DNA of 7,698 nucleotides, taken from contig JARFQM010000434.1 of assembly GCA_029287755.1 (NCBI GenBank), positions 1-7,698 of the forward strand, given 5' to 3'. Positions 1-6,522 of the stretch are shown here, piece after piece (the first letter of the stretch is position 1; each line of letters begins with the position of its first letter). The stretch is from Desulfofustis sp. Lineage in GTDB: Bacteria > Desulfobacterota > Desulfobulbia > Desulfobulbales > Desulfocapsaceae. The notes below the pieces were generated by a model that ran no database searches, was not told where the DNA came from, and saw only the letters and a list, made by a program, of their open reading frames with translations. A program made the translations under genes and the position numbers.

Positions 1-194
1 TCAATGATCAATTCATGAAAGATCTTGCGGCTGATTTAACGGAAGATACTTCGGCCCTTTTCATCCTTTTGCGCAAGGTAACACCCGACAAGGTGCTTGC
101 CCGGCTGGAAGAATTGCAAATAAAAGGCAAGATTCTCAAAACCTCGCTGACCGTTGAAGAAGAAGACGAACTTCGAAAAATAATTGAAGGGTAG
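1..194 (+). CDS. DUF1269-like protein, C-terminal end (5' truncated)
   Basis: Only the last 63 residues are present, read in the frame starting at position 3 and ending at TAG 192-194. They include a stretch reading SALFILLRKVTPDKVLARL, a short Gly-containing turn, and an acidic tail with a KTSLTVEEEDELRK-like end. From memory this pattern (small residues, 'ALF.L', 'TPDKVL..L', 'G.IL.TSL..E.E..L') is the C-terminal half of the DUF1269 family, whose members are about 160-175 residues with a Gly-rich membrane segment upstream. The biochemical role of that family is not established. The stop lies 4 bases before the next ATG, so the two genes are probably cotranscribed and may be translationally coupled. 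The start and any membrane segment lie outside the window. An ATG at 15-17 is in frame but is probably internal. Confidence 0.7.
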   Translation, partial: NDQFMKDLAADLTEDTSALFILLRKVTPDKVLARLEELQIKGKILKTSLTVEEEDELRKIIEG

Positions 195-198
195 CTCC

Positions 199-732
199 AT
201 GGCGCCGGCCCTGATCTTCGCCCACCTTGCAGCAGGAGGGGCAATTCTGCTCCTGGGAAAGCGGTTGTTCTGGCTTTTTATTATGGTCGCCGGCTTTTTC
301 CTCGGCATGGAAGTTGTCGGCGACCTGCTCATTGGCTATCCCGAATGGCTGGTCTGGATTTGCGCACTGTTCGCCGGGCTGGCCGGCGCTTTGCTGGCAG
401 TACTTTTTCAGCGGCTGGCTTTTGTGATCGCAGGATTATACAGCGGCGGATACCTGGCGATTGTCCTGGTGCAGTCGCTGGGCTGGCCAATTTCGGATAC
501 CGTGGTGTTCATCGCTGGCGGGATTATTGGGGCGATATTTACTGTGCTGGCCATGGACTGGGCTATCATCGTCTTATCGTCTCTGGCGGGTTCATCTATT
601 ATTGTCGCTGCCCTGGGTTTGCAGCCCATTACGGGGCTGCTGACAGGCGGGGGGCTGACAGCTTTGGGAATCATCGCCCAGGGATCCCAGTTGCGTCGCT
701 TACCGGGTAAGCCGAATTCTAAAACCGGATAA
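199..732 (+). CDS. Multi-pass inner-membrane protein, DUF4203/TMEM198-like
   Basis: A 177-residue, very hydrophobic protein. Six or seven membrane segments can be drawn at about residues 4-19, 23-41, 50-69, 73-92, 101-118, 121-139 and 144-160, with a short basic tail (QLRRLPGKPNSKTG). Early residues GKRLF followed by a Gly-rich helix, and repeated small-residue helices with Gly pairs, resemble the DUF4203/TMEM198-like domain; this is pattern recognition, not a search result. No catalytic motif or conserved charged pair is evident, so no function is assigned. The ATG at 199 is preferred over an in-frame TTG at 184 because GAAGGG (186-191) sits 7 bases before it; the TTG start would overlap the upstream gene. 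Its neighbours, a DUF1269-type protein and a glycine-zipper lipoprotein, suggest an envelope role, which is inference only. Confidence 0.75.
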   Translation: MAPALIFAHLAAGGAILLLGKRLFWLFIMVAGFFLGMEVVGDLLIGYPEWLVWICALFAGLAGALLAVLFQRLAFVIAGLYSGGYLAIVLVQSLGWPISDTVVFIAGGIIGAIFTVLAMDWAIIVLSSLAGSSIIVAALGLQPITGLLTGGGLTALGIIAQGSQLRRLPGKPNSKTG

Positions 733-752
733 GATTTTATATCAGTGTATGT

Positions 753-776
753 TGGTACGAGTATATAGATGGTACG
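753..776 (+). repeat. Two direct copies of TGGTACG, 17 bases apart
   Basis: TGGTACG occurs at 753-759 and again at 770-776, separated by an AT-rich spacer containing TATATAG, in the 77-base gap before the SlyB-like gene. The spacing is less than two helical turns. It could be a tandem regulator site or chance. Neither copy has the GC at -12 needed for a sigma-54 promoter. Confidence 0.3.
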
Positions 777-809
777 GCACAGTATCGAAAATTTACCAGA
801 GGTAGAAAT

Positions 810-1289
810 ATGATTTCGAAAAAAACAGTCTCTAGAGCCTTCAAGGCTATTGCTGTTGTTGTTCTCTGCTGGCTGTTGGCAGGCTGCCAGCCTGCCGGCC
901 AGGGCAGCAGGACCTTCACCGCCAATCAGGCTCAAACCGCGATGCGTTCGTTCAATGGGACAATTCTGTATGTGGCGGAAGTTCAAATCCAGCGTGACGA
1001 GACCGGGGCGGGAGCAGTTATCGGCGGGACCCTGGGGGGCGTGGTTGGCTCCACCATAGGCTCGGGCCGCGGCACGACCCTGGCCACCGCCGGCGCCGCT
1101 GCTGCGGGCGCCGCAGCAGGATCTGCCGCCGAGAGAGCCAGAGCGACCCGTCCCGCCTGGGAGCTTGAAGTCGAGCTGGAGGATGGCAGCGTGATCGTTG
1201 TGGTCCAGGAAAGAGATGATGTATTTGAAGTCGGTGACCACGTCAGAGTTATCGAGGGGCGTGACGGTTCCTTTCGGGTAAGGCAATAG
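810..1289 (+). CDS. SlyB-like glycine-zipper outer-membrane lipoprotein
   Basis: A 159-residue lipoprotein. Residues 1-25 form a basic start and hydrophobic stretch ending in a lipobox (LLAG, then Cys26), so it should be cleaved and lipidated at Cys26. Residue 27 is Gln rather than Asp, which by the Escherichia coli sorting rule favours the outer membrane. Residues 66-107 are a long glycine zipper (repeated GxxxG/GGxxG and Ala-rich runs), typical of the SlyB/Pcp and Rickettsia 17-kDa antigen family. The region after about 115 holds a small beta-rich domain (ELEVELEDGSVIVVVQ, then GDHVRVIEG) that also matches SlyB C-termini. SlyB proteins are linked to outer-membrane stability under stress. 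AGAGGT at 798-803 with a 6-base spacer supports the ATG at 810. I leave the gene symbol blank because several paralogues share this architecture. Confidence 0.85.
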   Translation: MISKKTVSRAFKAIAVVVLCWLLAGCQPAGQGSRTFTANQAQTAMRSFNGTILYVAEVQIQRDETGAGAVIGGTLGGVVGSTIGSGRGTTLATAGAAAAGAAAGSAAERARATRPAWELEVELEDGSVIVVVQERDDVFEVGDHVRVIEGRDGSFRVRQ

Positions 1290-1320
1290 GAATCCTGCGC
1301 GGGACAGCCGGACAATTTGT

Positions 1321-1349
1321 ATTGCTCAATATACCTGGATATTGTCAAT
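1321..1349. promoter_or_regulatory. AT-rich imperfect palindrome before the formate dehydrogenase operon
   Basis: The half-sites ATTGCTCAATAT (1321-1332) and ATATTGTCAAT (1339-1349) are inverted relative to each other around ACCTGG. CAATAT pairs with ATATTG and ATTG with CAAT, separated by a small mismatch (CT opposite T). The gap from 1290 to 1403 is the only sizeable gap before the operon, so this is the natural place for its control region. It does not match the FNR consensus (TTGAT-N4-ATCAA) or sigma-54 spacing. No convincing -35/-10 pair was found. There is no T-run, so it is not a typical terminator for the upstream gene. Confidence 0.35.
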
Positions 1350-1403
1350 TCGATGCAGTAATATCACCTTCAGATATGAGGCATTGACCAAGAGAAGATT
1401 CCG

Positions 1404-1838
1404 ATGAAATCGAAAACAACTCTGATGTTGTCAGTCCATCTCTGTGTCCTGTTTCTATTAACCGCAACTGCCCTGGGTGACGACAGCCTCCCGTCCGTTC
1501 TCGAGTTCCGTTTTCCTCACCTCGAGTCCATCAGGATCTATTCCGGACCGGTCAAGTTCACCCATGGCGCACATTTTTCCACCTACAGGATTTCATGCGT
1601 CCGCTGCCACCACAGCCTCGAACCCGGCGCAACCAACGTCGAGGCCCGCTGCAGATCATGTCATGACAAAGAGGGGTTTCCACGATTTGAAGCAGCCGAG
1701 AAAATGACCGAGACGGAGCGGCAAAAGCATTATCTCGTCGCTTTGCACGACCAGTGCATCGGCTGCCACATCGAAATCAGGCACAATCTGAACCAGAGCG
1801 ATGTGCCCATCAGTTGTACGCGGTGCCACCTTCGCTGA
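1404..1838 (+). CDS. Periplasmic tetraheme cytochrome c (class III/c3-like)
   Basis: A 144-residue secreted cytochrome. Residues 1-25 are a Sec signal peptide with a probable cut after ALG. Four covalent heme sites, all CxxCH, lie at residues 65-69 (CVRCH), 83-87 (CRSCH), 118-122 (CIGCH) and 138-142 (CTRCH). Extra His residues at 39, 54, 57, 70, 109, 115 and 127 are enough to give each heme a second axial His, and the N-terminal FTHGAHF motif is typical of the cytochrome c3/c7 group. Many Desulfovibrio type I c3 proteins have two CxxCH and two CxxxxCH sites; here all four are the short form. The protein should carry low-potential electrons in the periplasm. Its place as first gene of the formate dehydrogenase run suggests it accepts electrons from that enzyme, which is inferred. 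An AGAGAAG stretch at 1391-1397 is a weak ribosome site for the ATG at 1404. Confidence 0.88.
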   Translation: MKSKTTLMLSVHLCVLFLLTATALGDDSLPSVLEFRFPHLESIRIYSGPVKFTHGAHFSTYRISCVRCHHSLEPGATNVEARCRSCHDKEGFPRFEAAEKMTETERQKHYLVALHDQCIGCHIEIRHNLNQSDVPISCTRCHLR

Positions 1839-1890
1839 TAGATCCAGCAGCCTAACCCAGCGTTGCGGCATAAGGTAGGGAGAAAGCAGC

Positions 1891-2865
1891 ATGCAGAAAA
1901 AATTTTCACGTCGATCTTTTTTGAAAAGCAGTTTCATCGGAGGTGCGGCGGCTGCCTCCACTCTGCTGTTAAACGATACTGCCCATGCATCCCGCAGCAC
2001 GGCGCTGTGCACCGTTTTCGACCTGCGCAAATGCATCGGCTGCGAGGCCTGCGTAAAGGCGTGCCGGGACATCAACAAGCACAAATTCCCGGTGCTGGAA
2101 GGGCCCATCCCGTCCAGATTCCCGCATGGCCGGGTGCAGATTGCCGACTGGACAGCGCCGGAAAAACAGGTAATCCGCGACCGCTTGACGCCGTTCAACT
2201 GGCTGACGATCCAGACCGCGGCTGGTCGCTACAACGGCGAAGATTTCGAGATACATATACCCCGGCGCTGCATGCACTGCCATAATGCGCCGTGCGTCAA
2301 CCTGTGCCCGTTCGGCGCTGCTTTCGAACAGCGCAACGGCACCGTGCTCTTTCATCCGAAAATCTGCATGGGTGGCGGCAAATGCAAGGACGTATGTCCC
2401 TGGAAGGTGCCTGAACGCCAATCCGGCGTCGGCTCCTACCTCAACCTGCTGCCCAACTTCGCCGGCAACGGCGTAATGTTCAAGTGCGACCGCTGTTACG
2501 ACCGGGTCGGGCTCGGTGTGTTGCCCGCCTGCGTCGAGGCTTGCCCACTGGAGGTACAGAGAATCGGTCCCCGGCGCGAAATGGTGCAGCGGGCGCACCG
2601 CCTGGCCGATGAGACAGGGGGGTATATCTACGGCGAAACCGAAAATGGCGGCACCAACACCATCTATGTTTCGCCGCTTCCTTTCGAGGTGCTCAACAGC
2701 GCGGTTGCAGCCGGGCCTGGCAGGCCGCACCTGAAACGTGTCCCCGATTCAATGGCAGCCGCCAGCAAACTGTTCTCAGCCCTTGTGGCCGGTCCCCTGG
2801 TCGGCGGCCTGGCGGCGGCGCTCTGGCTCAAAGGCGGCGGGGAACCGGTGGGCAAGGAGGAGTGA
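1891..2865 (+). CDS. HybA-like Tat-exported iron-sulfur subunit with C-terminal membrane anchor
   Basis: A 324-residue protein, close to E. coli HybA (328) in length and plan. Residues 5-14 carry a twin-arginine motif (SRRSFLKSS) with a cut near THA/S, so it is exported folded. Iron-sulfur Cys groups follow: 48-58 (CIGCEACVKAC), 127-139 (CMHCHNAPCVNLC), 159-169 (CMGGGKCKDVC) and 199-218 (CDRCYDRV...ACVEAC). The third group has Gly162 where the canonical CxxCxxC has Cys, leaving 15 rather than 16 usual ligands. A segment near 248-266 (YIYGETENGGTNTIYV) also resembles HybA. A membrane helix at about 293-312 anchors it with the iron-sulfur domain in the periplasm. HybA-type subunits pass electrons between a periplasmic enzyme and a membrane quinone-reactive partner. 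No hydrogenase gene is visible here, so it probably serves the formate dehydrogenase. GGGAG at 1878-1882 precedes the ATG by 8 bases. Confidence 0.85.
   Translation: MQKKFSRRSFLKSSFIGGAAAASTLLLNDTAHASRSTALCTVFDLRKCIGCEACVKACRDINKHKFPVLEGPIPSRFPHGRVQIADWTAPEKQVIRDRLTPFNWLTIQTAAGRYNGEDFEIHIPRRCMHCHNAPCVNLCPFGAAFEQRNGTVLFHPKICMGGGKCKDVCPWKVPERQSGVGSYLNLLPNFAGNGVMFKCDRCYDRVGLGVLPACVEACPLEVQRIGPRREMVQRAHRLADETGGYIYGETENGGTNTIYVSPLPFEVLNSAVAAGPGRPHLKRVPDSMAAASKLFSALVAGPLVGGLAAALWLKGGGEPVGKEE
2854..2860 (+). promoter_or_regulatory. Ribosome binding site deciding the start of the membrane subunit
   Basis: AAGGAGG lies inside the last codons of the HybA-like gene and is 7 bases from the ATG at 2868. 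The alternative GTG at 2862, which overlaps the upstream stop, would be only 1 base away. This favours the ATG and indicates translational coupling between the two genes. Confidence 0.8.
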
Positions 2866-2867
2866 CA

Positions 2868-3356
2868 ATGACCGACGATCGGTTTCAAATCGCCATGAAA
2901 CGGCTCTACATCGCTGCCTTGGCGGTCGCCGTTTTTAGTGGGTTCGGCAATATGCCAATTTACGGCCGGTACTTCATCGCCGATTTGCCAGGCCTCGGCT
3001 GGGCGGACGATTTTTTCCTGAATCTTCATATTCATTACCTATCGGGAGCGGTTCTTCTGATGATAGCGACCTTTTTCGCCATTATCTACCGCCGGCGCCT
3101 CTCCGGAGCCGCCCGACTGTCAAAAGCCGGCTTCACCCTGACGGTGCTTGTCGGCCTGGTACTGGTGTCGGGATTATTGTCCGCCGTCAAAAACCTGCCC
3201 GCGGTAAACCTCTCCATGGTTAGTTTAATGGTCATTGTCTTCATCCATCTCGGTGCGGCCATGGCCTTGATACTGGTAACACTGTGGTCCTGGATCCTGA
3301 AAAAGCGCTGGTTGTCGGAAACCCGCGAACAGTCATCCAGTCTATCACGAAGCTGA
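2868..3356 (+). CDS. Four-helix membrane subunit, possible reduced cytochrome b of formate dehydrogenase
   Basis: A 162-residue integral membrane protein with four predicted helices at about residues 13-29, 54-74, 90-107 and 117-142, and a basic tail. The motif NLHIHYLSG at the start of helix 2 resembles the LHPFFG region of FdnI, the diheme cytochrome b of E. coli formate dehydrogenase-N. FIHLGAAMAL in helix 4 (His127) resembles the FdnI helix-4 heme site. However, helix 1 has no His, and no second His follows in helix 4. At most one b heme is therefore supported (His54 or His56 with His127), compared with two in FdnI; it may even be heme-free. It starts 2 bases after the HybA-like stop, so the two are likely partners in a quinone-reactive membrane module. 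Family membership is inferred from plan and position; other small cytochrome-b-like families remain possible. Confidence 0.65.
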   Translation: MTDDRFQIAMKRLYIAALAVAVFSGFGNMPIYGRYFIADLPGLGWADDFFLNLHIHYLSGAVLLMIATFFAIIYRRRLSGAARLSKAGFTLTVLVGLVLVSGLLSAVKNLPAVNLSMVSLMVIVFIHLGAAMALILVTLWSWILKKRWLSETREQSSSLSRS

Positions 3357-3377
3357 ACACAGGCTGAGCATCTTGCA

Positions 3378-3390
3378 GCGAAAAATTCGC
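3378..3390 (+). other. Short intergenic hairpin before fdhA
   Basis: GCGAA (3378-3382) and TTCGC (3386-3390) form a 5-pair stem with an AAA loop in the 81-base gap between the membrane subunit and the catalytic gene. It is too small, and lacks a T-run, to be a confident terminator. It could mark an mRNA processing or attenuation point, or be chance. Confidence 0.25.
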
Positions 3391-3437
3391 GCGCGGGAGA
3401 CTGTGGCCGTTTCTCATTCAATTGCTCGAAAGGGACT

Positions 3438-6400
3438 ATGATGGAGCTCACACGCAGAAAATTTATCTGCCTCACCGGCTCGCTGGTTGCCGGCCACGCA
3501 TTCGGCGGCCTGGGAGGATTCGATCTGCTCCCTGTTGAAGCGCACGCAGAGCAGATGCAGTTTGCCAAAGGCCGGGAATCGAAAACAATCTGCCCCTATT
3601 GCTCCGTCGGCTGCGGGGCAATCGTCCACTCCTATGAATCGGGAGACCGGCGGACAAGCCATGTCGAGGGAGACCCGGATAACGTGATCAATCGCGGGGC
3701 GCTCTGTTCGAAGGGCTCGTCGCTCTATCAGCTGGTGGAAAATGAAAAGAGGCTGACCAGGCCGAAATACCGGGCTCCCTTTTCGGACAAGTGGCAGACC
3801 GTATCATGGGACTGGGCCCTTGACAAGATAGCCAGGAGGGTGCAGGAAAGCCGCGATGCGTCCTTCACCTACCTCAACGAACGGGGCCGCACGGTCAATC
3901 GGGCGGAGAACATCGCCTCCATGGGCAGCGCCACCATGAACAACGAGGAGTGCTGGTTGTACCAGGCGTTGCTGCGCTCCCTGGGGCTCGTCTATATCGA
4001 ACACCAGGCGCGCTTGTGACACAGTTCCACGGTAGCGGCTCTGGCAGAGTCGTTCGGTCGCGGCGCGATGTCGAACCACTGGATCGATATAAAAAACAGC
4101 GATTGCATTCTGGTAATGGGAGCGAACCCCGCTGAAAACCACCCCAATTCGATAAGGTACGTGCTGCAGGCGAAGGATAACGGCGCCACACTCATCTGCG
4201 TGGATCCGCGCTTCACCCGCACTGCGGTGATAGCCGACATCTACACTCGGCTGCGATCCGGGACCGACATCGCCTTTCTCGGAGGCATGATCAACTACAT
4301 CATGGAGCGCACGCTCTACCAGGAGCCCTACCTTCTCGACTATACCAACGCAGCCTACATCGTTAACGATCAGTTTCATTTTACTGATGGCCTGTTCTCC
4401 GGCTTCGACGCTGAAACTGAGCGTTACGACACCGGCACGTGGGCTTTTGAAACCGATGGGGAGGGCAGGCCGAAGACCGACTCCACGCTCACTCATCCCC
4501 GGTGTGTCTATCAACTGCTCAAACAACACTTCTCCCGTTATGATTTAGACACGGTGGCAAAGATCACCGGAACCGCCGGAGACGATCTGCTGGCGGTATA
4601 TACCGCGTTCTCCGCCACCGGCGCGCCTGATCGGGCGGGAACAGTGCTCTACGCCATGGGCTGGACCCAGCATACCACCGGGGTGCAGAATATCCGGGCC
4701 ATGAGCATCGTCCAGCTGCTCCTCGGCAATATGGGCCTGGCCGGCGGCGGCATCAACGCCCTGCGCGGTCACAACAACGTCCAGGGATCGACCGACCATG
4801 CCCTTCTCTTCGGAACCTGGCCGGGGTATCTCGCCGTGCCGAGAGAGTCGAGCGCCAGCCTCGCCATATACAACCAAAACAATACCCCGCCCGGCAGCAT
4901 CGGCAGATCGACGAACTGGTGGAGCAACTTTGCCAACTATTCGGTGAGTTTTCTCAAGTCGATGTTCGGAGACGCTGCCACGCAAGAAAATGATTTCGGG
5001 TACCAGTGGCTCCCGAAATGCGACGATAACCGCAGCTACTCATGGTGGAAGATGTTTTACGCCATGTGGCACGGGGACATTCAGGGGATGTTCGCATGGG
5101 GGATGAACCCGGCGGCGAGCTGCGGCAATGTCAGCATCATACGCCAGTGCCTGACGCGCCTGGACTGGATGGTTCATGTCAATCCTTTTGACACGGAAAC
5201 AAGCGCTTTCTGGCATGGTCCGGGTATGAATCCCCAGGACATAAAAACGGAGGTATTCAGCCTGCCCTCCTGCACCTCGCTCGAGAAAGAAGGCAGCGTC
5301 ACCAACAGCGGACGGTGGATGCAGTGGCGCTACGAAGGGCCGCCGCCGCTGGGAGAGAGCAGGTCCGACGGCGACATCATACTGGCCCTGGGAGAGAAAT
5401 TGAAAGCCCTCTACGCTCAAGGGGGATCATTCCCGGAGCCCATAGTGCACCTCAAATGGGATTACTCTACGGCGGGGAGCTATGATGCCCATAAAGTTGC
5501 TAAGGCAATTAACGGCTACTTCCTCGAAGATACCTCTATTGACGGGTCGCTGTTCAGGAAAGGAACGCTGGTCCCCAGTTTTCTGCATCTCCGGGCCGAT
5601 GGCAGCACCTCCAGCGGCAATTGGCTCTACTGCAACAGCTACACAGAGGCCGGCAACCAGGCTGCCCGGCAGGGGCAGAACGATGATCCAAACGGCATAG
5701 GAGGCTACCCGGAATTCGCCTGGGCGTGGCCCATGAACCGGCGGATTATCTACAACCGGGCCGCGGTCGATTCCCTCGGGCGGCCGTGGGATGAGCGCCA
5801 CTGGGTGGTGCGCTTCAACGGTGAAGTCAGCGACGGCCGGTTTACCGGAGGCACCTGGGTCGGCGATGTCATCGACGGTTCGGGTATGCCGCTCATGCAC
5901 CCTGACGGTTCCGCAAATGAACAGGGGCGATATCCGTTTATCATGCTGCCCAGCGGCGTGGGCCAGATCTTCTCACCGCGGCTCCATGACGGTCCCTTTC
6001 CAGAGCATTATGAACCCCTGGAAAGCCCTATCCTCGTCAACCCGCTGAGTGCGCAGGTCAGGCCGCCGCTGCTGAGATATGCGCCGAAAGTCGATCTGCC
6101 CAGAAAAGCCGACCCGGAGTACCCGATAGTCTGCACGACCTACAGGCTCACCGAGCACTGGCACACCGTTACCAGGATGCTTCCCTGGAACCTGGAACTG
6201 CAGCCGCGGGTGTTTGTCGAATTGAGCCATGAATTGGCCCGGGAGAGGAAGATCAGTGCCGGAGAAAGGGTAAAGGTACGCAGTTCTCGAGGAGAACTCG
6301 AGTGCACGGCGGTCGTGACGCACCGCCTGAAACCCCTGAATATTTTGGGGCAGACGGTGCATCAGGTCGGCATCCCCTTCCATTTCGGCTGGCGCTGGCC

Positions 6401-6512
6401 GGACAGCGGCAGCGAAGAAAGCGTCAACGTGCTGGTCACGACCGTGACCGATCCGGTTGCCGAGATTCCTGAATTCAAGGCGTTCATGGTGAACCTGTCC
6501 AAACTGAGCTGA
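3438..6512 (+). CDS. fdhA: Selenocysteine formate dehydrogenase, catalytic (alpha) subunit
   Basis: One 1024-residue protein read through the TGA at 4017-4019 as selenocysteine 194; E. coli FdnG has 1015 residues with Sec196. It oxidises formate to CO2 at a Mo or W bis-pterin centre. Residues 5-12 hold a twin-arginine motif (TRRKFICL) with a likely cut after VEAHA near 37, so it acts in the periplasm. A [4Fe-4S] site follows at Cys52, Cys55, Cys59 and Cys90, with Lys92 in the conserved position for electron transfer. The Sec194-His195 pair matches the FDH active site. Downstream, NHWIDIKN, DPRFTRTA, MGWTQHTTGVQNIR, GGGINALRGHNNVQG and NSGRWMQW all match FdnG. The pterin dinucleotide-binding domain spans about 895-1020. 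The frame is open from 4020 to 6512. An adjacent ATG at 3441 is an equally possible start, since AAAGGG (3429-3434) is 3 bases from the first ATG and 6 from the second. Confidence 0.95.
4017..4019 (+). other. In-frame TGA decoded as selenocysteine (Sec194)
   Basis: The flanking translation reads IEHQARL-U-HSSTVAALAESFGRGAMSNHW. E. coli FdnG has IDNQARV-U-HGPTVASLAPTFGRGAMTNHW at the same place. Homology runs on both sides in one frame, so the TGA is neither a stop nor a frameshift. Decoding needs SelA, SelB, SelC and SelD, none of which is in the window. Confidence 0.95.
4031..4056 (+). promoter_or_regulatory. Putative bacterial SECIS hairpin
   Basis: AGCGGCTCT (4034-4042) pairs with AGAGTCGTT (4046-4054) over nine pairs, two of them G-U, closing a three-base GGC loop at 4043-4045. 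G4032-C4055 can add a pair below a bulged U4033. The loop begins 23 bases after the TGA and has G in its first two positions, which fits the general bacterial SECIS rules as I recall them. The E. coli fdhF apical GGUCU is replaced here by GGCUCU, and the bulged U is further from the loop, so the exact SelB-bound fold is uncertain. If the U-A pair closing the loop opens, the loop becomes UGGCA. Confidence 0.7.
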
Positions 6513-6522
6513 GGGTAGAGCA

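Noticed and set aside
753..785. Sigma-54 promoter at the TGGTACG copies
   Set aside because: Neither copy has GC at the required distance downstream of GG, so the -12 element is missing.
408..1286. Long minus-strand ORF of 292 codons across the SlyB-like and membrane-protein genes
   Set aside because: It lies antisense to two well-supported genes, runs across their gap, and its translation has low-complexity Gly/Ala runs without recognisable domains.
1969..2730. Minus-strand ORF of 253 codons
   Set aside because: It is fully antisense to the HybA-like gene, whose Cys motifs and Tat signal are clear; no motif was seen in the antisense product.
1891..3356. A hydrogenase module (HybA/HybB)
   Set aside because: No NiFe large or small subunit is present, and the membrane protein is far too short for the roughly ten-helix HybB; neighbours point to formate dehydrogenase.
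4017..4067. Pseudogene or frameshift in fdhA
   Set aside because: The frame is unchanged on both sides, homology continues through the gap, and the stop is specifically TGA at the selenocysteine position followed by His and a hairpin.
3804..4529. Minus-strand ORF of 241 codons across the Sec codon
   Set aside because: It is antisense to the conserved catalytic core of fdhA; high-GC shadow ORFs are expected there.
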